Shown here piece by piece: positions 20,785 to 29,112 of a DNA stretch of 41,522 bases. Both the position numbers and the translations under genes were made by a program. The notes below the pieces were generated by a model. It saw only the letters and a list, made by a program, of their open reading frames with translations, did not search any database and had not been told where the DNA came from. Source of the DNA: Solirubrobacterales bacterium (lineage in GTDB: Bacteria > Actinomycetota > Thermoleophilia > Solirubrobacterales > Solirubrobacteraceae); assembly GCA_013815355.1 (NCBI GenBank), contig JACDGG010000006.1:1-41522 (forward strand). Reading direction: 5' to 3'. How positions within the stretch are numbered: position 1 is the stretch's first letter; every line of letters begins with the position of its first letter.

Positions 20785-22283
20785 CCCAACGCCGCCCAGG
20801 AGTCTGCTGTGGCAGCGACAAGTCTGACGGTGGGCTGGTTGCGCTCACGACGATCCCAGCGTTTGTGCTCGGCTTCGACGTGGCGCGCGAAGAGATAGAC
20901 CGGAGCCAGAAGCAGTACCGCCAAGAGCAGCACGCCGGCCGTCAGCCGCTTCGGCCAGGTTCGAGACAGCGCGCCCAACGTCAGCCGGACATGGGGGCTG
21001 GACGTGCGGGAGGCTCCTCGGGTCGCGATCCACTCGCTCTGCACGCGGGCCGCGGCTGAGCCGATGCTCAGCAGGCCGAGCGCGCCGAGGGGGGCCAGCA
21101 GGGGCAGCTCGTAGTCGCGGAACGGCACGGCCAGGATCGGCGGGAGCGCGCCGATCGCAAGCGCCGGCAGGAACAGCAGCAGCTCGATCCGCCGCAGGCG
21201 CGCCGGGTCCCGTGCGCTCAGGGCCGCAGGGAGCAGCAGCGCGAGCAGGAGCAGGTAGCGCCCGGCGTGCGAGAGCACGACGACGGCCTTCTCGATCTCG
21301 ACCTTTGCGACGACCCCGGGATCGCGTTCGACCAGCTTGCTCACCTGGCGGTGCAACACGGTTGCGTATGCCGGTGAGAGATAGCGCACCCCCGGATCCG
21401 CCTCCTGCGCGGCCGCCGCCGCGTACCCGTCGAGGTAGTGGATGCCGTAGCGGTTGGGGATATAGCCGAGCCCGATGTAGACCGAGTGCCACAGCGGATG
21501 CGAGGTCGGCTCCTGCGCGCTCAAATTCACGCCGATACGTCTGTCGCGATGCTCGCGGATCGCCGGCAGCACGATCAAGGCGGGGGCAAGGTAGGCCGCG
21601 GCTACGGCCACGATCACGCCTAGGCGCATCGACCAACGCCTGCCCGCCGCAATCGCAACCGCGGCTGCCGCGAGCGCTACGGGGAGCCCCGCAGCGCTGC
21701 GCACTGTCGTAGCCACCCCTGCAGTCAGAGCGATCAGCACGAGTGAGGCCCACAGGTGGCGCGGTCTGTCTCGCACCAGTAGCACCAGCAGTGGCAGCAA
21801 CGCCACGCCGGCCCATGCGCTGACCCAGTAGATATCGCCGAAGCCGAAGGAGAGCGCACACACGAGCAACGCCGGTGGTGCCGACAGCGCAGCCCAGCTC
21901 GATCGAAAGAGGGCGCGCGAGACGACCGCGCTGAACATCAGGACCAATGCCCAGGCTGCTATCCACAGCCAACGCAATACGGCGATCGGATCCGACGCAC
22001 CGAGCCAGTTGCTCAGCACCGGCACGATCAAGTAGACGCCCTGATCGTCGGAGAAGCCGATCGCGTAGGGGAGGCGTGAGGCGGAGCGGTATCCGACCAG
22101 CACCGGGCCGCCGTGCTCGAGAACCGTCAAGGAGGCCCGCACGTCGCTCGCTCGCGAGGGTTGCAGCGGCCACGGGTCAGGGGCGAGGAGAGACAGCATC
22201 AGTGAGCCGACGACGGCCCACAGGGCGCCCCACGCAAGCGCTACCGCGAACCAGCCGCTGTGCGATCGCTCAGGCTGATCCAC
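20781..22283 (-). CDS. polytopic membrane protein, probable GT-C/polymerase-type
   Basis: 500 residues with about ten hydrophobic helices spread over the length (for example GWFAVALAWGALWAVVGSLM at the start and LLLAVLLLAPVYLFARHV near the end). A short loop after the first helix carries acidic and basic residues (DDQGVYLIVPVLSNWLGASD), as in many GT-C sugar transferases, but I do not recognise a named family. A long loop near the middle (NLSAQEPTSHPLWHSVYIGL) is probably external. It starts with GTG inside the last 14 bp of asnB and overlaps the heparinase-like gene by 4 bp, so it belongs to the same glycan operon. A polymerase, ligase or glycosyltransferase role is inferred from context. 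Confidence 0.75.
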   Translation of the reverse strand: MDQPERSHSGWFAVALAWGALWAVVGSLMLSLLAPDPWPLQPSRASDVRASLTVLEHGGPVLVGYRSASRLPYAIGFSDDQGVYLIVPVLSNWLGASDPIAVLRWLWIAAWALVLMFSAVVSRALFRSSWAALSAPPALLVCALSFGFGDIYWVSAWAGVALLPLLVLLVRDRPRHLWASLVLIALTAGVATTVRSAAGLPVALAAAAVAIAAGRRWSMRLGVIVAVAAAYLAPALIVLPAIREHRDRRIGVNLSAQEPTSHPLWHSVYIGLGYIPNRYGIHYLDGYAAAAAQEADPGVRYLSPAYATVLHRQVSKLVERDPGVVAKVEIEKAVVVLSHAGRYLLLLALLLPAALSARDPARLRRIELLLFLPALAIGALPPILAVPFRDYELPLLAPLGALGLLSIGSAAARVQSEWIATRGASRTSSPHVRLTLGALSRTWPKRLTAGVLLLAVLLLAPVYLFARHVEAEHKRWDRRERNQPTVRLVAATADSWAALG

Positions 22284-24201
22284 GGCCGGCGACCCAGTGA
22301 TCGTGCCAGGCGCTCACGTTGTAGAGATTCCACAGCTGAAAGCTCCAGTCGCCCTTTCCGCTGCGGTGCGCCCCCCACAACTCATCGATGCGTGCGTAGT
22401 CGAGCAGCCCGCGCTCGGCCAGCGTGGACTCGCGGATCTCCCGTTGGGCGCGTACGCCGAGCTCGCCGCGAAACCACTCGGCAACGGGAGCGCCGAAGCC
22501 TTGCTTCTGTCGGTGCACGATCTCGGACGGCAGCAGGCCATCCACGGTTCGCTTCAGCAGCCACTTGCCGACGCCGCCCCGCACCTTCATGCTTTCGGGG
22601 AGCGCAAGCGCGAACTCGACGAGCTCACGATCCAGAAACGGGACGCGCGCCTCGACGGAGGTCGCCATAGTCATCTTGTCTACGCGCATCAAAAGCAGCT
22701 CCGCGAGCCGTTGCTTGAGCTCCAGGTAGGTCATCTTCTGCAGCAGGTCGGCTTCGGGACAGTCGCGTTCGGCCTCCTGCCACAGTCGCTCGACCACGCG
22801 GTAGGCGTCGGGGGCGTGACCGTTGCCGGCGAGGATCTGGCGCTTGAGCTCGCCGGTGTAGCAGATCGCCCCACCCCAGAAGGGCAGTCGTCCCGTCGCG
22901 GCGTCGGCCACATACTGCGCATGGAACAGGCCGCGGCCACTAGCCCGCGCGAGCGCGAGCGCCGAGCTTGCGAGCAGACCGCGGGCGCGGGCCGGCGCGT
23001 GCTGGAAAGGCTCCCAGTAGCGTCGTCGACGGGTGACTGCGTCGATGTAGTTCTGATAGCCGTGGAACAGCTCGTCTGAGCCCTCGCCGACCTGAACCAC
23101 GATCGTCCCGCAGTCGCGTGCCAGCTTCGAGACGTAGTACAAGGGCACGCAGACCCAGTCGGCGATCGGCTCGTCCTGGTGGTGCACCATCTCTGGGAGA
23201 AAGGACACGAGGTCCTCGACGTCGATCAGCACCTCGTGGTGCTCAGTCTTGAACAGCTGCGAGACCTTGCGCGCGTGCTCCAGCTCGTTGTAGCGCTCGT
23301 GCTGGCGGAAGGCGACCGAGAAGGTACGCACCGGCTCGGACATGAGCTCGGACATGAGCGCCACGTTGGTGGAGCTGTCGACGCCACCGGAGAGGAAGAC
23401 GCCGAAGGGCACGTCGCTCATCATGCGCTTGGCGATCGATGAACGCAACAGCGCGAGCAGTCGCTCGCCGAGCTCGTCCTCGCTGCCTCCCGCGAGCTCC
23501 GCGGTCCTCCGCGCGGACATCGGTGTCCAGTAGATTTCACTTAAAATGTCTCCATCCTTCCCGATCGTCATCCGCTCGGCTGGTGAAAGCTTGCGAATGC
23601 CGGCGAACATGGTCGCGGGCGCCGGGGTGCACACGAACGTGAGGTAGTCATAGAACGCCTCGACGTCGAGGTCGGCGCTGATCGCGGGATGGCGCAGGAG
23701 CGCCTTGATCTCTGAGGCGAACACGAAGCCTTCAGCGGTCTTCGTCCAGTACAGCGGCTTCTTGCCGAGCCGGTCGCGTGCGAGAAAGAGCTCGCGACGC
23801 CGCTGATCCCAAATGGCTAGTGCGAACATGCCATCGAGTCGCTCCACGCAGCGCTCGCCTTCCTCCTCGTAGAGGTGAACGATTGTCTCCGTATCGCACT
23901 GTGAACGGTAGCGGTGACCTCGTGTCTGGAGCTCTTCGCGCAGTTCGCCGTGGTTGTAGATCTCGCCGTTGAACGTCACCCATACGCTGCCGTCCTCGTT
24001 GCTCATCGGCTGACGGCCGAAGTGAGAGACATCTACGATCGAAAGACGGCGATGGCCGAGCGCGACGCGTCGGGAGGGGGAGATCCACAGCCCTTGGTCG
24101 TCCGGGCCTCTATGCACCATCGCGTCGCGCATGGCCGCGGTCACCTGCTCGTTGCAGGCGAAGCTGTCGTTGAAGGCTAGGACTCCGCAGATACCGCACA
24201 T
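22270..24201 (-). CDS. asnB: asparagine synthetase (glutamine-hydrolysing)-like amidotransferase
   Basis: 643 residues. Cys2 of MCGICGVLAFN is the glutaminase nucleophile once Met is removed. HRGPDDQG, FNGEIYNHGELREEL and DRLGKKPLYW complete the class II amidotransferase domain. The synthetase domain has the PP-loop SGGVDSS near residue 270 and KMTMATSVEARVPFLDRELVEFA near the C-terminus. It converts aspartate or another carboxylate to the amide. In glycan clusters, AsnB homologues are thought to amidate uronic acids or act on other acceptors. Its position at the head of an operon with a heparinase-like enzyme and glycosyltransferases favours that over housekeeping asparagine supply. ATG 24201 is fixed by the need for Cys2. 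Confidence 0.88.
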   Translation of the reverse strand: MCGICGVLAFNDSFACNEQVTAAMRDAMVHRGPDDQGLWISPSRRVALGHRRLSIVDVSHFGRQPMSNEDGSVWVTFNGEIYNHGELREELQTRGHRYRSQCDTETIVHLYEEEGERCVERLDGMFALAIWDQRRRELFLARDRLGKKPLYWTKTAEGFVFASEIKALLRHPAISADLDVEAFYDYLTFVCTPAPATMFAGIRKLSPAERMTIGKDGDILSEIYWTPMSARRTAELAGGSEDELGERLLALLRSSIAKRMMSDVPFGVFLSGGVDSSTNVALMSELMSEPVRTFSVAFRQHERYNELEHARKVSQLFKTEHHEVLIDVEDLVSFLPEMVHHQDEPIADWVCVPLYYVSKLARDCGTIVVQVGEGSDELFHGYQNYIDAVTRRRRYWEPFQHAPARARGLLASSALALARASGRGLFHAQYVADAATGRLPFWGGAICYTGELKRQILAGNGHAPDAYRVVERLWQEAERDCPEADLLQKMTYLELKQRLAELLLMRVDKMTMATSVEARVPFLDRELVEFALALPESMKVRGGVGKWLLKRTVDGLLPSEIVHRQKQGFGAPVAEWFRGELGVRAQREIRESTLAERGLLDYARIDELWGAHRSGKGDWSFQLWNLYNVSAWHDHWVAGRGSA

Positions 24202-24256
24202 GGCATGTCCGCGCCCAGCTGGTTGAGCAGAATCCGACAGGGACCGAGCGGGAGGC

Positions 24257-24277
24257 GCATCATAATCGGGATGATGC
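24257..24277. promoter_or_regulatory. inverted repeat over the asnB promoter in the divergent asnB-flippase region
   Basis: GCATCAT (24257-24263) and ATGATGC (24271-24277) form perfect 7-bp arms around a 7-nt spacer. On the minus strand TATGAT (24264-24259) is a good -10 box for asnB, with a weak TGGAAC 17 bp upstream. The repeat therefore covers the promoter and is a reasonable operator for coordinated control of the minus-strand operon and the plus-strand flippase. Confidence 0.45.
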
Positions 24278-24317
24278 AACAGTTCCACACTTCGTCTCGG
24301 CAGGACTCAGATATGCA

Positions 24318-25640
24318 ATGAGCGGAGCGCGGACAGCGGAAGTGCAACCGGTGGCTCAGCGTGGACTGCGCGAGGACGTGCTGCTGATGATGTGCGCAAA
24401 GGCATGCGTGCTCGTCCTGGGCGCCGCCACGACCGTGATCCTCGCCCGCTCGCTTGGGCCCACCGGTCGCGGGTCGCTGGCCGCCATCTATGCGCTGACG
24501 ACGGTGCTGGTGCAGCTTGGAACCTTCGGCATCGCTTCGGCGAACCCGTACTTCGCCGCCCGCGAGCCGGAGATGCGGGCACGGATCGCCGGCAACTCGT
24601 TGTGGTTCGCCGGGATCCTTGGCCCGGTCATGGCCGTTATCGGGATCGGTGTGAAGCTCGCACTTCCTGGTGCATTCACCGACATCGGCTGGCCCGAGCT
24701 ATCGGTCGGCATGCTGGCACTGCCGGTCCTGCTCGGCTCACTGTTTCTTCAGAGCATCCTGTTGACCGAAGGGCGCACGGTGCTCTACAACGGCGTGGAG
24801 GTGGCGGTGGCGGCGCTCACTGTGGCGTTGCTCGCGACCGTGCTGCCGCTCGCCGGCGGTGGCGTTCTCGTGGCGCTGCTGCTGGTGCTCGGGCCGCATG
24901 TCATCGCGCTGTCCGCCTACCTCTTCGCGATGGCACGCCATGGCCGTGTCGTACGCGCGCTCGATGTCGGTCTCGCACGGAGCATGATCGGATATGGGGC
25001 GCGCGCCTACCTGGTCACGCTGATCGCATATCTGCTGATCCGGGTGGATCTGCTGCTGGTCAATGCCATCCAAGGCGCGCGGGCAGCCGGGCAGTACTCG
25101 ATTGCGGTGGCACTCGCAGACGCGCTCTACCTGCTGCCCGTGTCGGTCTCGGTGAATCTCTTCGCGCGTCTCGCCCGCGGCTCAGTCGATCGCGAGATGA
25201 CGCTCAGCGTGTTCCATCTCCTCGCCGTCGGGTACCTGGCGGTCTGTGGGCTTGCTGCTGTGCTGGCCGGCCCCGTGATCGAGTTGATGTTCGGTGGCGC
25301 TTTTCACCCCGCCATAGCTCTGTTTCTGTGGCTGCTGCCCGGTGTGTACTGTCTCGGACTCTTCAACGTGATCGCCTACCATTTTGCCGCCCATGGCATG
25401 CCGAGAGAGCTCCTGCTCGTGTGGATTCCCGGGCTGGTGGTCAATTTGGCCCTCGACATCATCCTGCTGCCTCGTCATGGCACCTACGTCGCCTCGCTCG
25501 CCTCCTCGGTCGCATATGCGATCGTGCTCGCCCTTCACCTAAGGCTCTTCGCGCGAGATCTGGGCGGCGCGGCGCGTCTGCGCCCGACGCTCGCCGGGAC
25601 CACGACGCTCCTACGCCTCGCTCTGCAACGCAACCGGTAG
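24318..25640 (+). CDS. polysaccharide flippase (Wzx/MOP superfamily)
   Basis: 440 residues with about twelve hydrophobic helices. The N-terminal pattern MMCAKACVLVLGAATTVILA followed by RSLGPTGRGSLAAIYAL, with RGSLAA in the first loop, and the later LIAYLLIRVDLLLVNAIQG, AGQYSIAVALADALYLLP and FHPAIALFLWLLPG segments are those of lipid-linked oligosaccharide exporters of the MOP superfamily. It would move undecaprenyl-linked glycan units across the cytoplasmic membrane. It is transcribed divergently from asnB, with 116 bp between. The first ATG (24313) gives only two codons; ATG 24318 is used. It ends 69 bp before the convergent oxidoreductase gene. Confidence 0.9.
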   Translation: MSGARTAEVQPVAQRGLREDVLLMMCAKACVLVLGAATTVILARSLGPTGRGSLAAIYALTTVLVQLGTFGIASANPYFAAREPEMRARIAGNSLWFAGILGPVMAVIGIGVKLALPGAFTDIGWPELSVGMLALPVLLGSLFLQSILLTEGRTVLYNGVEVAVAALTVALLATVLPLAGGGVLVALLLVLGPHVIALSAYLFAMARHGRVVRALDVGLARSMIGYGARAYLVTLIAYLLIRVDLLLVNAIQGARAAGQYSIAVALADALYLLPVSVSVNLFARLARGSVDREMTLSVFHLLAVGYLAVCGLAAVLAGPVIELMFGGAFHPAIALFLWLLPGVYCLGLFNVIAYHFAAHGMPRELLLVWIPGLVVNLALDIILLPRHGTYVASLASSVAYAIVLALHLRLFARDLGGAARLRPTLAGTTTLLRLALQRNR

Positions 25641-25709
25641 GGGTCTGAAGCGCAGAGCGGGTAAAAATAGGGGCTGTGAGTCACATGCCCACCACGCAGA
25701 TGAGAGCCG

Positions 25710-27887
25710 TCAAGCAGCCTCAGCGACGGGAAGCAGAACCCGGCGTGGCGCCCCCGAGCTGATTGCCTCGGTTGCCGCGAGCGCAACGCTCTGGGCGACG
25801 TAGGCCGCTCGTAGGCCACCGAAGATCACATTCTCACCACGGCAGGTCGCCAGGACCGCGCGCATGAGGGCAGCATGCCCCTTGTCGCCCTGGCCGGTGT
25901 CTGTGGATCGCGAGGTCGCACCATCGAAGGAGGTCAGGCGCTGAAAGTCATCGAGTACCCACGCGCGGCCACCACCCAGAACCTCGATCCGCTCCTTCGG
26001 CAACCCTCGCGGCCCGAGCCCCGAGTAGTGCACGCTCGCAACCGATCCGTTTTCGTAGCTGGCGGTGATGCTCGCGCTCTGTGCGGTGCGCACATCTCCG
26101 GTCTCGCGCGCCGCGACACCGCTCACGCTGAGCGGCACGCCGCACAGCCAGTTGGCGTAATCGAAGAAGTGACAGGCCTCACCGAGGATGCGGCCACCAC
26201 CCTGATCTGGATCGTTGAGCCAATGCTCGGCCGCCAGCGGAGCGTTGACGCGGATGATCACCTGCAGCGGCCCGCTCACCGAAGCGAGCTCTGCGCGCAG
26301 TCGCTGAGAGAGGGGTGCAAACGGCCTGTTGAAGCCGATTGCCAGCGTCGCATCGCTGTCGCTACCCGCTGCCCAGACGTCGTCGATCTGCTCGCGGGAG
26401 AGCCCCAGCGGCTTCTCGAGGAACACGTCCTTGCCGGCCTCCAACGCCGCCACGGCGATCTCGGCATGCGAGTCGTGCCGGGTGCCGATCAGTACCAGCT
26501 CGACGTCCGGATGCTCGACCACGCCGCGCCAGTCGGTGAAGGCCTCGACGTCGCCGCCCGTCGCGCGGGCGACGTCGGTGGCCACCGTCCCACGACGCGC
26601 CGCCACGGCCACGACCGGCGCCGCGCCGTCGGCGCGCAGGTTGGGCAGGTGCACGGCGCGAACGAACGACCCCGGCCCGACAACGCCGACATGGACCACG
26701 CGCGAAGCGCCAGACCGCGTACGGCGGCGATGCCCGGCGGGCACCTGGACCGACTCGGAGACGCTCGCCGCGTGCGCAACAGCGGCCGGGTAGCGCAGCA
26801 CAGCTGCGAGCGGTGGGGGCTGTGCACGCAGCGCCTGATATGCCTCGCCCGCCCGCTCGACGGGCAGCTCGAGCCCGATCAGTGGCTCGACGGTGACGAG
26901 CCGCGCGGCGAGCAGCCGCAGGAACTCACCCATGTTGCGGTTCTCGGTCCAGCGCACATAGGCGAGCGGATAGTCGACGCCCCCCTCCTCATACATCGGG
27001 TCATAGCGTCCCGGGCCATATGAGGTCGAGATCAGCACGTCCGCCTCACGCTGGTAGAGGGCCTCGCGCGCGAGCGCCAGCCCGACATCGCCCAGCGGGA
27101 CGACGCGGCCCTTGCGGCGGACCATCGCCACGGCGTCGTTGACGATGGTGCTGGAGGACGAGGCGGCCGCGACGATCGCTGTGTCTGCCCCGACGCCGCC
27201 GGCCCAGTCGCGCACGCTCGCCACCGCATCCTCCGGCGCGAGCGCCTGCTCGGCCCCGAGCTCGATCCCGAGCTCGCGGCGTGAGGGGTCCGGCTCGACC
27301 CCGATCACGACGCATCCCGCGGCGCGCAGTATCTGCACGGTCAACAGGCCCAGCAGACCGAGACCGACAACCACGACCCGCTCCCCCAACGAGGCCTGCG
27401 CACGGCGCACGCCCTGCATGGCGATCGCGCCGAGTGTCGTAAAGGCGGCATCGCGCAGCGGCACAGCCCGCGGCACCGGTGCCACGAGATTGCCGGGGAC
27501 CGATACCAGCTCGGCGTGGTTGGCACGGCCGGCACCTGCGCAGGCAACTGCTTGACCGATCGTGAAGTCGCCGAGTCCACCCGTGTCGAGGACCGTTCCC
27601 GCTGAGGCGTAGCCAAGCACGGTGTCGTCGGAGACCGCGCCGCGCACGCGCTCAACGGTGTCACGCACGCCGTGCTCGCGTGCGTGGCGTAGCGTGAGCA
27701 ACACCAAATCGGGGTTGCGCACCGCCCGCACAGGCAGCGACCCCCCGCCTTCAGAGACAGCGGCGCGCTCCGTTCCACTCGAGATCACAGATGCCGCATT
27801 TGCGACGAGCACGTGTCCGCGCTGTGGCGAAGGTGCCGGCACGTCAGCGACGAGCGGCTGGCCGTTGCGCAGCACAACCTGTTTCAT
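25710..27887 (-). CDS. two-domain oxidoreductase: zinc-type alcohol dehydrogenase fused to Gfo/Idh/MocA dehydrogenase
   Basis: 725 residues. Residues 1 to about 370 are an MDR dehydrogenase (SSGTERAAV near the start, NAD site VVGLGLLGLLTVQILRAAG near residue 170). From about residue 395 (VVHVGVVGPGSFVRAVHLPN) a Gfo/Idh/MocA domain follows with DVFLEKPLGLS, whose EKP lysine is the family's catalytic one. This fusion is known in bacterial surface-polysaccharide and sugar clusters. The likely substrate is a nucleotide sugar or sugar acid, but it cannot be named. Divergent from the UDP-GlcNAc epimerase gene. The start MKQVVLRNGQPLV fits the family. No frameshift between the domains: the linker (VQVPAGHRRRTRSGASR) is in frame. 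Confidence 0.88.
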   Translation of the reverse strand: MKQVVLRNGQPLVADVPAPSPQRGHVLVANAASVISSGTERAAVSEGGGSLPVRAVRNPDLVLLTLRHAREHGVRDTVERVRGAVSDDTVLGYASAGTVLDTGGLGDFTIGQAVACAGAGRANHAELVSVPGNLVAPVPRAVPLRDAAFTTLGAIAMQGVRRAQASLGERVVVVGLGLLGLLTVQILRAAGCVVIGVEPDPSRRELGIELGAEQALAPEDAVASVRDWAGGVGADTAIVAAASSSSTIVNDAVAMVRRKGRVVPLGDVGLALAREALYQREADVLISTSYGPGRYDPMYEEGGVDYPLAYVRWTENRNMGEFLRLLAARLVTVEPLIGLELPVERAGEAYQALRAQPPPLAAVLRYPAAVAHAASVSESVQVPAGHRRRTRSGASRVVHVGVVGPGSFVRAVHLPNLRADGAAPVVAVAARRGTVATDVARATGGDVEAFTDWRGVVEHPDVELVLIGTRHDSHAEIAVAALEAGKDVFLEKPLGLSREQIDDVWAAGSDSDATLAIGFNRPFAPLSQRLRAELASVSGPLQVIIRVNAPLAAEHWLNDPDQGGGRILGEACHFFDYANWLCGVPLSVSGVAARETGDVRTAQSASITASYENGSVASVHYSGLGPRGLPKERIEVLGGGRAWVLDDFQRLTSFDGATSRSTDTGQGDKGHAALMRAVLATCRGENVIFGGLRAAYVAQSVALAATEAISSGAPRRVLLPVAEAA

Positions 27888-27939
27888 CGCGCGAATGTGA
27901 GTGCAGGTAGCCGCATCGGCGAATCAGCATATTGGGCGT

Positions 27940-27956
27940 TTCACAAGGGGTGTGAA
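27940..27956. promoter_or_regulatory. inverted repeat between divergent oxidoreductase and epimerase genes
   Basis: TTCACA (27940-27945) and TGTGAA (27951-27956) are perfect arms around AGGGG. TATGAT at 27966-27971 is a possible -10 box for the epimerase gene, with ATG 27982 ten nt after it. The repeat would lie over the -35 region. An operator is plausible; the CRP-like half-sites are in the reverse order (TCACA-N5-TGTGA), so this is not a CRP site. Confidence 0.4.
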
Positions 27957-27981
27957 TTCCTTGCCTATGATGCCCAGCCCA

Positions 27982-29112
27982 ATGGGTAAACGGCGAAAGA
28001 TCCTCTCGGTGGTTGGCACGCGACCGAACTTCATGAAGGTCGCTCCGATCGTGAGCGCGCTGCAGCGACGTGAGGAGGACTTCGAACACGTGCTGGTGCA
28101 CACCGGCCAGCACTACGACGCGGCGATGTCGGAGATCTTCTTCAATGAGCTCGGGGTCGGCGAGCCGGATCATCGCCTCGACGTGGGGTCGGGAACACAC
28201 GCTCGCCAGACCGCTATGGTGATGGAGCGCTTGGAGCCGGTGCTGCTCGCGGAGCATCCCGATGTCGTGCTGGTCCCGGGCGACGTCAACTCGACGCTCG
28301 CGGCCGCACTGGTCGCGGTCAAGCTCGGCTTGCCGGTTGCCCACATCGAGGCTGGTCTGCGCTCCTTTGACCGCACGATGCCCGAGGAGGTGAATCGTGT
28401 CGTGACTGACGCGATCTCCGAGGTTCTCTTCATTCACTCACCGGAGGCGCACGAGCACCTGCTCGCCGAGGGACGCAGCGCCGAGCTGATCCACTATGTC
28501 GGAAACACAATGATCGACACCCTGGTGGTCATGCGCGAGCGGATCGACGCGCTCGATGCACCCGCTCGACACGGCCTTCCCGCCGGCGAGTACCTGATCG
28601 TTACGCTGCACCGCCCGGCGCTCGTGGACGGTCCGCTGCTGCGGGTCGCGGCCGACGCACTGCGCGCCATCGCCCGTCGCATGCCGGTCGTGTTTCCGGT
28701 GCACCCCCGCACCCGCGCCCGACTCCTCTGCGAGGACGCGACCTTGGCGGATGCCCCGGGGCTCATGATGCTCGAGCCGGTCGGCTATGTGGAGTTCCTC
28801 TCGCTCCTCGCCGAGTCGGCCGGGGTGCTGACCGACTCCGGCGGAATCCAGGAGGAGACCACGTTCCTGGGTGTTCCCTGCCTGACGCTTCGCGAGAACA
28901 CAGAGCGACCGATCACCGCGAGCATGGGTACGAACCTGCTCCTCGGTCTCGCACCCGAGCGCATCCACGACGCACCCGAGCTGCTCGAGGAGGTGCGCGC
29001 GCGCAAGCACCGGATCCCGCCGCTTTGGGACGGTGAGGCAGCGGAGCGGATCGTCGACGTCCTCGCCGGCCATCCGCACGCGGAGGAGTCCGCAGCCGCG
29101 ATCGGCGTCTAG
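27982..29112 (+). CDS. wecB: UDP-N-acetylglucosamine 2-epimerase (non-hydrolysing)
   Basis: 376 residues from ATG 27982 (ATGs at 27967 and 27970 would add up to five). GTRPNFMKVAPIVSAL at the start, VHTGQHYD, MPEEVNRVVTDAIS and the C-terminal LTDSGGIQEETTFLGVPCLT with RENTERP are invariant motifs of the GT-B-like epimerase fold. The enzyme interconverts UDP-GlcNAc and UDP-ManNAc in the cytoplasm, providing ManNAc or ManNAcA precursors for surface glycan. No UDP-ManNAc dehydrogenase (WecC) is in the window; the neighbouring two-domain oxidoreductase might modify another sugar. The 3' end overlaps the convergent glycosyltransferase by 4 bp. Confidence 0.93.
   Translation: MGKRRKILSVVGTRPNFMKVAPIVSALQRREEDFEHVLVHTGQHYDAAMSEIFFNELGVGEPDHRLDVGSGTHARQTAMVMERLEPVLLAEHPDVVLVPGDVNSTLAAALVAVKLGLPVAHIEAGLRSFDRTMPEEVNRVVTDAISEVLFIHSPEAHEHLLAEGRSAELIHYVGNTMIDTLVVMRERIDALDAPARHGLPAGEYLIVTLHRPALVDGPLLRVAADALRAIARRMPVVFPVHPRTRARLLCEDATLADAPGLMMLEPVGYVEFLSLLAESAGVLTDSGGIQEETTFLGVPCLTLRENTERPITASMGTNLLLGLAPERIHDAPELLEEVRARKHRIPPLWDGEAAERIVDVLAGHPHAEESAAAIGV

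Noticed and set aside
25875-27023. 382-codon open frame on the plus strand
   Set aside because: Antisense to the two-domain oxidoreductase, whose two folds are intact; no recognisable protein features.
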